A stretch of 22,435 nt of DNA from an uncultured Eubacteriales bacterium. GTDB lineage: Bacteria > Bacillota > Clostridia > Christensenellales > Borkfalkiaceae. The notes under the pieces were generated by a model. That model made no database searches and was not told the origin of the DNA. It worked only from the letters and a program-made list of their open reading frames with translations. The stretch is from assembly GCA_958405585.1 (NCBI GenBank), contig CATYEP010000011.1, forward strand, positions 1-22,435, in the 5' to 3' direction. The position numbers and the translations under genes are program-made. Below are positions 6,364 to 14,141 of this stretch, piece after piece (position 1 is the stretch's first letter; every line of letters begins with the position of its first letter).

Positions 6364-6448
6364 GATATACTCCTTGCAGAGAGTATGTGCAGGGTTATCG
6401 GCTTTTAATCGAAAAAAATTTTTGCGGCGATACCGCAGGAGGTTGGAT
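6364..6448. promoter_or_regulatory. Divergent intergenic region between the DUF1294-like gene and purE
   Basis: It must hold control for the minus-strand gene and probably for the purine operon. I see the AAGGAG of the minus gene, an A7T5 tract near 6411-6424, a small GCGG/CCGC hairpin (6425-6437) right before the purE ribosome binding site, and TTTAAT (6404-6409) as a weak -10 candidate without a good -35. No guanine riboswitch, ZTP riboswitch or clear PurBox is visible. Confidence 0.4.
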
Positions 6449-6946
6449 ATGGCAAAAGTTGCGATCATAATGGGCAGCAAGTCGGATTTTCCGGTTGTAA
6501 AACCGGCGGTAGCAGTTCTTAAAAAATTCGGTGTGGAGACAGAGGTGCGAGTTATTTCGGCGCATCGTACTCCCGACGAAGCGCATCGGTTCGCGAAGGA
6601 TGCGGAGAAAAACGGTATAGAAGCGATCATCTGTGCGGCAGGGAAGGCTGCGCATCTGGGCGGCGTTATGGCGGCATACACGGTGTTGCCGGTGATCGGG
6701 CTTCCTGTCAAAACGGACATGATGGGAGGTTTGGATAGCCTGCTTTCGATCGTGCAGATGCCCTCGGGAATTCCTGTGGCGACGGTAGGTGTCAACGGCG
6801 GTGAAAATGCAGGACTTTTGGCGTTGCAGATTCTGGGAGTAAAATATCCGGAAATAGCGGAGAAGTTGAAGCAATTCAAGAAATCGATGGCGGAAAAGAT
6901 CGAAGCGGACGATGCGGCGTTGCAGGAAGAATTAAAGACGCTGTGA
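6449..6946 (+). CDS. purE: N5-carboxyaminoimidazole ribonucleotide mutase / AIR carboxylase PurE
   Basis: PurE acts in the carboxylation of AIR to CAIR in de novo purine synthesis, as a cytosolic homo-octamer. The product has 165 residues, normal length. The signature IIMGSKSDFPVV opens the protein, followed by VISAHRTPDEAHRF and the loop AGKAAHLGGVMAA, then LLSIVQMPSGIPVATV. The SAHRTP motif is of the class I (mutase) type. The loop has AGKAAHLGG instead of the AGGAAHLPG seen in E. coli and B. subtilis, and no purK partner is present in the operon. An in-frame ATG at 6362 is rejected in favour of 6449 because AGGAGG is 7 bases upstream and the family begins at MAKVAIIMGS. It is the first gene of the purine operon. 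Confidence 0.95.
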   Translation: MAKVAIIMGSKSDFPVVKPAVAVLKKFGVETEVRVISAHRTPDEAHRFAKDAEKNGIEAIICAAGKAAHLGGVMAAYTVLPVIGLPVKTDMMGGLDSLLSIVQMPSGIPVATVGVNGGENAGLLALQILGVKYPEIAEKLKQFKKSMAEKIEADDAALQEELKTL

Positions 6947-7010
6947 TTTGAAAGACGTGCCGAAAGGCAAATCAAAAAATTAGTTTAAATTTATCTGGAG
7001 GATAAAATAT

Positions 7011-7718
7011 ATGAAAAAACTCGAACAGCTGTATGAAGGAAAAGCGAAGAAGGTTTTTGCGACAGACGATCCTGACGTTGTCATTGTCGATTATAAAGAT
7101 GACGCAACCGCGTTCAACGGACTGAAAAAAGGAACGATTGCGGGAAAAGGCGTGATCAACAATAAAATGAGCAACATGATGTTCCGCATTATGGAACAGC
7201 ACGGGATTCCGACGCATTATGTGGAGGAACTTTCCGATCGTGAGACGGCGGTGAAAAAGGTAAAGATCGTGCCGCTGGAAGTGATTATCCGCAATACGGC
7301 GGCAGGCAGTTTTTCCAAGCGTTACGGTGTTCCGGAAGGAAAGAAACTTCCTGTAACTGTGCTGGAATTCAGTTATAAGAACGATGACCTGGGAGATCCT
7401 CTGATCAATGATTCGCAGGCGCTCGCGATGGAACTTGCTACGCCGGAAGAGATTCAGACGATCAAGAACATGGCGCTCAAAGTCAATGAAGTGATGAAAG
7501 AATTCTTCAAGACGTTGAACATCAATCTGATCGATTTCAAGCTGGAGTTTGGTCGTTTTAAGGGTCAGATCATTCTTGCGGATGAAATTTCCCCGGATAC
7601 CTGCCGTTTCTGGGATATGACGACGGGAGAAAAACTGGATAAAGACCGTTTCAGAAGGGATATGGGCGGCGTGGAAGATGCGTACAAAGAAGTGTTTGCC
7701 CGCCTGACCGGAAAGTAA
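7011..7718 (+). CDS. purC: SAICAR synthetase PurC
   Basis: PurC joins CAIR with aspartate using ATP to give SAICAR in the cytosol. The product has 235 residues, typical of the bacterial single-domain enzyme. Visible motifs are YEGKAKKVF near the N-terminus (ATP-binding glycine loop), VDYKDDATAFNG, VPLEVIIRNTAAGSFSKRYG, the substrate-binding LIDFKLEFGR and LADEISPDTCRFWD. CTGGAGG lies about 9 bases before the ATG. It follows purE after 64 bases and precedes purF by 15. The enzyme for the next step, PurB (adenylosuccinate lyase), is not in the window and must be encoded elsewhere. Confidence 0.96.
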   Translation: MKKLEQLYEGKAKKVFATDDPDVVIVDYKDDATAFNGLKKGTIAGKGVINNKMSNMMFRIMEQHGIPTHYVEELSDRETAVKKVKIVPLEVIIRNTAAGSFSKRYGVPEGKKLPVTVLEFSYKNDDLGDPLINDSQALAMELATPEEIQTIKNMALKVNEVMKEFFKTLNINLIDFKLEFGRFKGQIILADEISPDTCRFWDMTTGEKLDKDRFRRDMGGVEDAYKEVFARLTGK

Positions 7719-7733
7719 GACGGAGAAAAGAGA

Positions 7734-9158
7734 ATGTATCTTCGGGACGGAAAACTGCCGTTTGACGGTATGCATGAAGAATGCGGTGTGTTTGGCGTGT
7801 ACAGTACGGAAACGCGGGATGTAGCGCATACTGTTTATTACGGTTTATACGCATTGCAGCATCGGGGTCAGGAATCGAGTGGGATCGCGGTTGCATACGC
7901 GGATAAAATACGGTATTTCAAGGGAATGGGACTTGTTCCCGAAGTATTTGCAAACGGGAATCTGGACACATTGCCCGAAGGCGATATAGCCATCGGGCAC
8001 GTGCGGTATTCCACGACGGGTGCGAGTTCTCTGTTAAATGCCCAGCCGATCGTATTTACGGGCAAATGCGGCAGGATGGCGCTTGCGCATAACGGAAATC
8101 TTACGAATACAAAGCAGCTCCGTGAAGAGCTGATCCGCGGCGATGCGGTATTTCAGACGAGTATTGATTCGGAGGTCATGGCGCTTCTGATCAATAAATA
8201 CAGTGACGGAGACATTGAGAAGGGCGTTCTGGAAGCGGGGAAGCGCTTTAAAGGTTCATTTTCGCTTGTGGTGATGACATCGGACAAGCTGATCGCTGTG
8301 CGCGATCCGTACGGGATACGTCCGCTTGTGTTGGGCAAGAGCCTGGACGATGTGATCGTGGCGAGCGAAACGTGTGCGATCGACGCAGTCGGCGGTACGG
8401 TCGTGCGGGATATAAAGCCGGGTGAAGTACTGGTTGTGGATTCAAGCGGAATGCATTCCTATTTTCTGGAACAGCAAAAGCGTACGGCTGCGTGCATATT
8501 CGAGTATGTGTATTTTGCGCGGCCTGACAGTATTATAGACGGGTGCAGTGTATACGAAGCGCGCAAGGAAGCGGGCAAGATCCTGGCAAAGCATTATCCG
8601 ATCAAGGCGGATATCGTGAGCGGGGTGCCGGATTCGGCGGTCGTGGCGGCGCGCGGTTATTCGGAGGTTTCCGGAATACCGTACGTGGAAGCATTGGCGA
8701 AGAACCGGTATGTAGGGCGCACATTTATTCAGCCGGACCAGAGTATGCGCGAGAACTCGGTGAGTGTGAAGATGAACGCTCTGCGGGCAAATATCAGAGG
8801 AAAGAAGCTGATTATCATCGATGATTCGATCGTACGCGGAACGACGAGCCGCAAGATTGTGAAGATGCTGCGCGAAGCAGGGGCGAAAGAGGTGCATATG
8901 ATGATCTGTTCGCCCGTAGTGATGCATCCTTGTTATCTGGGGATCGATATGCAGTCGTATTCCCAGCTTGCGGGGGCGAACAAGAGCGTGGAAGAGATCT
9001 GCGAGTATATAGGAGCGGATTCGTTGCATTATCTGACGGTAGACGAGCTGAAGGAGACATGCAGGACGGCGAAACTGGATTTCTGTACGGGATGTTTTGA
9101 TGCAGGATATCCGTATCCGATGGATGATTACGAAGCGGACAAACACAAATTTGAATGA
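7734..9158 (+). CDS. purF: Amidophosphoribosyltransferase PurF (4Fe-4S, propeptide type)
   Basis: PurF catalyses the committed first step, PRPP plus glutamine to phosphoribosylamine. The product has 474 residues. The N-terminal Ntn-type glutaminase starts at Cys17, so a propeptide of 16 residues (ending HEE) must be cleaved off. ALQHRGQESSGIA and GHVRYSTTG follow. The C-terminal phosphoribosyltransferase domain has the PRPP loop IIIDDSIVRGTTSRK (361-375). Cys254, Cys400, Cys451 and Cys454 sit where the B. subtilis enzyme binds its 4Fe-4S cluster, so this is the oxygen-sensitive type expected in an anaerobe and likely inhibited by purine nucleotides. It starts 15 bases after purC, with GGAG upstream. 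Confidence 0.97.
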   Translation: MYLRDGKLPFDGMHEECGVFGVYSTETRDVAHTVYYGLYALQHRGQESSGIAVAYADKIRYFKGMGLVPEVFANGNLDTLPEGDIAIGHVRYSTTGASSLLNAQPIVFTGKCGRMALAHNGNLTNTKQLREELIRGDAVFQTSIDSEVMALLINKYSDGDIEKGVLEAGKRFKGSFSLVVMTSDKLIAVRDPYGIRPLVLGKSLDDVIVASETCAIDAVGGTVVRDIKPGEVLVVDSSGMHSYFLEQQKRTAACIFEYVYFARPDSIIDGCSVYEARKEAGKILAKHYPIKADIVSGVPDSAVVAARGYSEVSGIPYVEALAKNRYVGRTFIQPDQSMRENSVSVKMNALRANIRGKKLIIIDDSIVRGTTSRKIVKMLREAGAKEVHMMICSPVVMHPCYLGIDMQSYSQLAGANKSVEEICEYIGADSLHYLTVDELKETCRTAKLDFCTGCFDAGYPYPMDDYEADKHKFE

Positions 9159-9176
9159 TAATTAAGGAGAGAGGTT

Positions 9177-10205
9177 ATGGCTATATCCTATAAGGACAGC
9201 GGAGTGGACGTAGAGCGGGGTTATAAAGCGGTAGAACTGATGAAGAAGCATGTTCAGACGACGTTTAACGGGAACGTGCTGGGCGACATCGGATCTTTCG
9301 GCGGGTTTTATTCGATTGCGGGCGAGAAGATGAGTGAACCGGTGTTGGTAGCCGGGACAGACGGCGTCGGCACGAAGCTCAAATATGCGTTTCTTGCGAA
9401 CAAACATGACACGATCGGCATCGATGCGGTGGCGATGTGTGTGAACGATATTGTTTGCCAGGGTGCAAAACCGCTGTTTTTCCTGGACTATTTTGCGACG
9501 GGGAAATTGTCGCCGGAAACGGTTGCGACGGTTGTTTCGGGCGTCGCGGAAGGCTGCCGTCAGTCGGGCTGTGCGCTGATCGGCGGAGAAACGGCGGAAA
9601 TGCCCGGATTCTATCCGGACGGGGAATACGATATAGCCGGATTTGCCGTAGGTATCGTTGACAAGAAAGATATTATCAACGGCAAGGAGATCAAAGCGGG
9701 AGATGTTCTGATCGGGCTTGCGTCGAGCGGTATCCATTCCAACGGATATTCGCTTGTGCGTAAATTGTTCGGAGATAATCTGCATTCGCACGATCTGGAC
9801 CGTTATGACGATCGGCTGAAAGATAAAGTTCTCAATATACTTCTGACGCCGACGAAAATCTATGTAAAGAGTATTTTGAATCTGATCACCAAAGTAAAGG
9901 TGAAGGGGATTGCGCACATTACCGGCGGCGGATTCATTGAAAATGTTCCGCGTATTTTCCCTGAAGGGATCGGATGTGAGATCCGCAAAGATTCTTATCC
10001 GCTTCCGGAAATTTTCCGCATCATGCGCGAAAAATCGGAAACGACGGATGAGCAGATCTACAACACATTCAACATGGGTATCGGAATGGTCGTTTGCGTG
10101 GACAAGAAAGATGCAGACGAAACGATCCGCGTACTGGAATCCACGGGTGAAAAAGCATATGTGATCGGTGAAACGGTCAAGGGAAAAGGGGTAATCATCA
10201 AGTGA
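9177..10205 (+). CDS. purM: AIR synthetase PurM
   Basis: PurM converts FGAM to AIR with ATP in the cytosol as a dimer. The product has 342 residues, the usual length. Family motifs are YKDSGVDVERG at the start, VAGTDGVGTKLKYAF, VNDIVCQGAKPLFFLDYFA, LIGGETAEMPGFY, ASSGIHSNGYSLVR, HITGGGFIENVPR and TFNMGIGM. AAGGAGAG lies just upstream of the ATG, 18 bases after the purF stop. Its stop codon overlaps the purN start (GTGA), which implies translational coupling of the two. Confidence 0.97.
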   Translation: MAISYKDSGVDVERGYKAVELMKKHVQTTFNGNVLGDIGSFGGFYSIAGEKMSEPVLVAGTDGVGTKLKYAFLANKHDTIGIDAVAMCVNDIVCQGAKPLFFLDYFATGKLSPETVATVVSGVAEGCRQSGCALIGGETAEMPGFYPDGEYDIAGFAVGIVDKKDIINGKEIKAGDVLIGLASSGIHSNGYSLVRKLFGDNLHSHDLDRYDDRLKDKVLNILLTPTKIYVKSILNLITKVKVKGIAHITGGGFIENVPRIFPEGIGCEIRKDSYPLPEIFRIMREKSETTDEQIYNTFNMGIGMVVCVDKKDADETIRVLESTGEKAYVIGETVKGKGVIIK

Positions 10206-10819
10206 GACGGATAGCGGTTTTTGCGAGCGGTTCAGGCAGTGATTTCCAATCCGTCATCGATGCGAACGAGAGAGAGAACTTTTGCGAGATCTCTCTCCTT
10301 GTTGCGTCTAAGCCCGGAATTTATGCGATCGAGCGCGCGAAAAAACATCATATTGAGAGTATCGTCTGCAGCAGAAAAGATTTTGAACATGCGGAAGCGA
10401 TGGGCGAAAAGCTGATAGCGGAATTACAGGCGCGCGGTGTGGATTATATTGTTCTGGCAGGGTATCTTTCGATGGTTCCGGAAAATTTGATCCGCGCTTA
10501 TCCCGATCGTATCATCAACATTCATCCGTCCCTGATTCCGTCCTTTTGCGGAAAAGGGTATTACGGATTGAACGTGCATAAAGCTGCGATCGAGTACGGG
10601 GTAAAGATTTCGGGTCTGACAGTGCATTTTGTAGACGAGCATTACGATAGCGGAGCGATTTTATTGCAGAGAGCGGTTGCGGTCGCGCAAGACGATACGC
10701 CGGAAACGTTGCAGGCTCGTATTCTGGAAGAAGAGCACAAGGCACTTCCGGAAGCGGTGCGGCTATTAACGACGGGAAAGGTTGTGAAAGACGGAAGAAA
10801 AGTTCGGATTCTCAAATGA
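10202..10819 (+). CDS. purN: GAR transformylase PurN (10-formyl-THF dependent)
   Basis: PurN transfers the formyl group of 10-formyl-THF to GAR. The product has 205 residues, starting with GTG at 10202 that overlaps the purM stop by four bases. The start MRRIAVFASGSGSDFQS is typical. The catalytic residues are present: Asn106 and His108 in IINIHPSLIP and Asp149 in the DEHYDSGAI segment. The loop SFCGKGYYGLNVHKA replaces the PFPGLHAH form known from E. coli. No second, formate-using PurT is seen here. Supply of formyl groups therefore links this gene to the riboswitch-controlled pflB at the end of the window. Confidence 0.95.
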   Translation: MRRIAVFASGSGSDFQSVIDANERENFCEISLLVASKPGIYAIERAKKHHIESIVCSRKDFEHAEAMGEKLIAELQARGVDYIVLAGYLSMVPENLIRAYPDRIINIHPSLIPSFCGKGYYGLNVHKAAIEYGVKISGLTVHFVDEHYDSGAILLQRAVAVAQDDTPETLQARILEEEHKALPEAVRLLTTGKVVKDGRKVRILK

Positions 10820-10914
10820 GGATTTTTCTGAAAAATCGGGTAAAATTTGTTTAAACGGCAGAGAATGATAAACAGACGCGGTAGCGTGAAAATAAAAATC
10901 GGTGGGGTAAGACA

Positions 10915-11634
10915 ATGGATATATATTCTGTTTCAGATATCGGCGAACTGATCAAGGATAACAGTTACGTGGGGCGAGGCATTGTGATCGGCAAAAGCAA
11001 GGACGGCAAGAAAGCGGTTTTTGCTTATTTTATCATGGGCAGGAGCGAAAACAGCCGCAACCGCGTGTTTAAAGAAGAAGGAGACGAGATCACGATCTAT
11101 CCTTTTGATGCGAGCAAAGTGGAAGATCCTTCCCTGATCATCTATTCGCCGGTTCGCAAGGCAAAGAAAAGTGTGATCGTGACCAACGGCGACCAGACGG
11201 ACACGGTGTACGATTATCTTATGAACGGGAAAACGTTTGAAGAGGCATTGGAGACGCGCTGCTTTGAACCAGATGCTCCGAATTTCACGCCGCGCATCAG
11301 CGGGATCCTGAATTTTTCGGACGACGATTTTACCTATAAACTGAGTATTTTAAAGAGCGCGGATGCGGCGGGCAGCGCTTGCAATCGCTATACATTCTCC
11401 TATGCGCCGCAAAACGGACTGGGGCATTTTATCCATACATATAATTGCGACGGAAATCCGATCCCTACGTTTACGGGAGAACCTGAGCGGGTTCAGATCC
11501 CGGATGATATTCATGAATTTGCAGATACGTTATGGAATAATCTGAACGAAAACAACAAGATTTCTCTGTATGTGCGCTATACGGATCTTGCGAGCGGCGA
11601 GTACGAAAAAGTACTTGTGAATAAGAATAAATAA
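10915..11634 (+). CDS. purO: Archaeal-type IMP cyclohydrolase (PurO-like)
   Basis: It closes the second purine ring, turning FAICAR into IMP. The product has 239 residues and resembles PurO, the stand-alone cyclohydrolase first described in methanogenic archaea, not the MGS-like cyclohydrolase domain of bacterial PurH. Supporting features are NSYVGRGIVIGKSKDGKKAV at the start, GRSENSRNRVF, the DPSLIIY segment, VIVTNGDQTDTVYDYL, and FTPRISGIL. It lies directly before a PurH that lacks its own cyclohydrolase domain, which is strong contextual support. The 95-base gap after purN is the largest in the operon and contains GGTGGGG as ribosome binding site; an extra promoter there is possible but not convincing. 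Confidence 0.9.
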   Translation: MDIYSVSDIGELIKDNSYVGRGIVIGKSKDGKKAVFAYFIMGRSENSRNRVFKEEGDEITIYPFDASKVEDPSLIIYSPVRKAKKSVIVTNGDQTDTVYDYLMNGKTFEEALETRCFEPDAPNFTPRISGILNFSDDDFTYKLSILKSADAAGSACNRYTFSYAPQNGLGHFIHTYNCDGNPIPTFTGEPERVQIPDDIHEFADTLWNNLNENNKISLYVRYTDLASGEYEKVLVNKNK

Positions 11635-11646
11635 GGAGAAAGAGCG

Positions 11647-12831
11647 ATGAATGAATTTCAGTTGAAATACGGCTGCAACCCGAATCAGAAGCCGTCGCGT
11701 ATCTTTATGGAAAACGGGAAAGATCTGCCGATCGAGATCCTGAACGGTAAGCCCGGATACATCAATTTTCTGGACGCATTTAACAGCTGGCAGCTGGTGA
11801 AAGAGCTAAAGGAAAGCACGGGTCAGGTAGCGGCGACGTCGTTCAAGCACGTGAGTCCCACGAGCGCTTCGGTTGGTAAAAAACTTTCCGAACGGTTGAA
11901 GAAGTCTTGTTTCGTCGACGATATCGAAGGTCTGGACGATTCGCCTTTGGCATGCGCGTATGCGCGGGCGAGGGGCACGGACAGAATGTCGTCGTTCGGG
12001 GATTGGATTGCTCTTTCGGATGAGTGCGACGAAGTAACGGCAAAGATCATTTCGCGCGAAGTTTCGGACGGAATCATAGCGCCCGGTTATACGGCAAAAG
12101 CTCTGGAAATTCTCAAAGCAAAGCGCAAGGGCGGTTACAATATTGTCAAGATCGACAAGGATTATAAACCTGATCCGATCGAGCATAAACAGGTTTACGG
12201 AATTACGTTTGAACAGGGCAGAAACGAGTTCAAAATCGACGCAGATCTTCTCAAGAACATAGTGACAAAGAACAAAACCTTGCCGGCGGAAGCGGTGACG
12301 GATCTGATCATATCGCTTATTACGCTCAAATATACACAGTCGAATTCGGTTTGTTTTGCGGCGGACGGGCAGGCGATCGGTGTCGGTGCGGGGCAGCAGT
12401 CGCGTATTCATTGCACGCGCCTTGCGGGAACCAAAGCGGATCTTTGGCATTTGCGTCAGAGCGATAAGGTGCTTGGTCTTCAGTTTGCGGAAGGTGTAGG
12501 CAGGCCGGACAAAAACAACATTATCGACATTTATCTTTCGGATGAATGTGAAGACGTGCTGGGTGACGATGTCTGGAAAAAATATTTTGCGGTACGTCCG
12601 GAGCCGTTTACGAAAGAAGAGCAGAAAGCATATCTTTCGAAGATCACGGGGGTATCTTTGGGCAGCGACGCATTTTTCCCGTTCTCGGACAATATCGAGC
12701 GCGCGAAAAAGAGCGGAGTGTCGTATGTGGCGCAGCCGGGCGGATCGGTGCGTGACGATTTGGTGATTGAGGCTTGCGATAAATACAACATGGTCATGGC
12801 GTTTACGGGTATGCGCCTGTTCCATCACTGA
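11647..12831 (+). CDS. purH: Stand-alone AICAR transformylase (PurH without cyclohydrolase domain)
   Basis: It transfers a formyl group from 10-formyl-THF to AICAR. At 394 residues it matches only the C-terminal AICARFT part of the bifunctional bacterial PurH (about 510-530 residues), starting directly at LKYGCNPNQKPSR. The catalytic Lys-His pair is in SFKHVSPTSASVG. Later motifs include SNSVCFAADGQAIGVGAGQQ, SRIHCTRLAG and the end YVAQPGGSVRDDLVIEACDK. The missing cyclohydrolase is supplied by the PurO-like gene 12 bases upstream. AAGGAG precedes the ATG. When folate is short its substrate AICAR (Z-nucleotide) accumulates, the signal read by the ZTP riboswitch upstream of pflB. Confidence 0.95.
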   Translation: MNEFQLKYGCNPNQKPSRIFMENGKDLPIEILNGKPGYINFLDAFNSWQLVKELKESTGQVAATSFKHVSPTSASVGKKLSERLKKSCFVDDIEGLDDSPLACAYARARGTDRMSSFGDWIALSDECDEVTAKIISREVSDGIIAPGYTAKALEILKAKRKGGYNIVKIDKDYKPDPIEHKQVYGITFEQGRNEFKIDADLLKNIVTKNKTLPAEAVTDLIISLITLKYTQSNSVCFAADGQAIGVGAGQQSRIHCTRLAGTKADLWHLRQSDKVLGLQFAEGVGRPDKNNIIDIYLSDECEDVLGDDVWKKYFAVRPEPFTKEEQKAYLSKITGVSLGSDAFFPFSDNIERAKKSGVSYVAQPGGSVRDDLVIEACDKYNMVMAFTGMRLFHH

Positions 12832-12847
12832 GCGACGGGAGAGAAAA

Positions 12848-14134
12848 ATGAACGTATTGGTTATCGGAAACGGGGGAAGGGAACACGCGATCATTGCGGC
12901 GCTGGCGAAAAGTCCGTCTGTCGGTAAAATTTATTGCATGAAAGGCAATGCGGGGATCGCACAGCTTGCCGAATGCGTGAATGTGGATTACTGCGACCTG
13001 AAAGCGGTCGGCGATTGGGTCGATGCGCATAAGGACGTGGAATACACGGTTATAGCGCCGGACGATCCTTTGGCATTGGGGCTTGCGGATGAACTGGAAA
13101 GCCGCGGGCATCGCGTATTCGGGCCGAATAAGAAAGCGGCGGAAATTGAATCGAGCAAGGCATTTGCAAAAGACTTGATGAAAAAATACGGGATTCCGAC
13201 GGCCGCCTGTGAAATTTTCGACAATTACGAAAAGGCACTTTCGTATGTTGAAAAGGGAAAGTTTCCCGTAGTTCTCAAGGCAGACGGATTGGCGCTCGGA
13301 AAAGGTGTGCTGATCTGCGAGAATCTGCAACAGGCAAAAGACGGCTTGAAGCAGATCATGCTGGACAAAGCATTCGGCGCGGCGGGCAATAAAGTTGTCG
13401 TGGAAGAATTCCTTACGGGCAAAGAATTTACTCCGGGAGAGGAGGTTTCCGTTCTCACGTTTACGGACGGCAAGACGATCGTGCCGATGATACCGAGTTG
13501 CGATCATAAGCGTGCCATGGACGGAGACAAAGGTTTGAATACGGGCGGGATGGGTACGTTTACGCCTTGTCCGTTCTATACAAAAGAAATCGCGGATGAA
13601 GTGATGGACAAGATCCTTCTGCCGACGGTACGGGCGATGAATGCGGAAGGCAGACCGTTCAAAGGTGTTTTGTATTTCGGCCTTATGCGCACACCCGAGG
13701 GAATGAAGGTGGTGGAATACAATTCGCGGTTCGGCGATCCGGAAACGCAGGTCGTGCTTCCGATGCTGAAGACGGATCTGATGGAAATTTTCCAGGCGGT
13801 GACGGACGAGCGGCTTGCGGACGTTAAGATCGAATGGGAAGAGGGTGCATGCGTATGCGTTGTGCTTGCAAGCGGCGGTTATCCGCAGAAATATGCGAAA
13901 GGTAAAGAGATCACGATCGGTGATCTGGATAAAGACGTGTTTTTGTACCATGCGGGAACGGCAATGGAAAACGGAGTCCTCAAGACAAACGGGGGCAGGG
14001 TTCTCGGTGTATGTGCGAAGGGGAAAACGGTGAAAGAAGCGCGTGCAAAGGCGTATAAGAACATAGAAAAAATACACTTTGACGGAATGCAATACCGGAA
14101 AGATATCGGGATCAAATACAACGCAGAGGAATAA
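12848..14134 (+). CDS. purD: GAR synthetase PurD
   Basis: PurD ligates glycine to phosphoribosylamine with ATP. The product has 428 residues, normal for the monofunctional enzyme. It starts with the phosphate-binding motif VLVIGNGGREHAI. The ATP-grasp domain is seen in FPVVLKADGLALGKGV, TGKEFTPGEEVSVLTFTDG, NTGGMGTFTPCPFYT and YNSRFGDPETQVVLPML. The start at 12848 is chosen over an in-frame ATG at 12767 inside purH because the family begins at MNVLVIGNGG and GGGAGAG lies upstream. Seven bases separate its stop from purL. Confidence 0.97.
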   Translation: MNVLVIGNGGREHAIIAALAKSPSVGKIYCMKGNAGIAQLAECVNVDYCDLKAVGDWVDAHKDVEYTVIAPDDPLALGLADELESRGHRVFGPNKKAAEIESSKAFAKDLMKKYGIPTAACEIFDNYEKALSYVEKGKFPVVLKADGLALGKGVLICENLQQAKDGLKQIMLDKAFGAAGNKVVVEEFLTGKEFTPGEEVSVLTFTDGKTIVPMIPSCDHKRAMDGDKGLNTGGMGTFTPCPFYTKEIADEVMDKILLPTVRAMNAEGRPFKGVLYFGLMRTPEGMKVVEYNSRFGDPETQVVLPMLKTDLMEIFQAVTDERLADVKIEWEEGACVCVVLASGGYPQKYAKGKEITIGDLDKDVFLYHAGTAMENGVLKTNGGRVLGVCAKGKTVKEARAKAYKNIEKIHFDGMQYRKDIGIKYNAEE

Positions 14135-14141
14135 GAGCGCA

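Noticed and set aside
6364..6448. A guanine or ZTP riboswitch upstream of purE.
   Set aside because: Neither the guanine aptamer core nor the GGGAGC/CCUGGGCA pattern is present in this 85-base region.
12803..14092. A long minus-strand open frame of over 400 codons (and similar ones at 1880-2578, 2872-3921, 11806-12894).
   Set aside because: These lie opposite purD, the binding protein, the permease/ATPase and purH. They are rich in Arg/His/Phe as expected from antisense of GC-skewed codons and have no ribosome binding sites or family resemblance.
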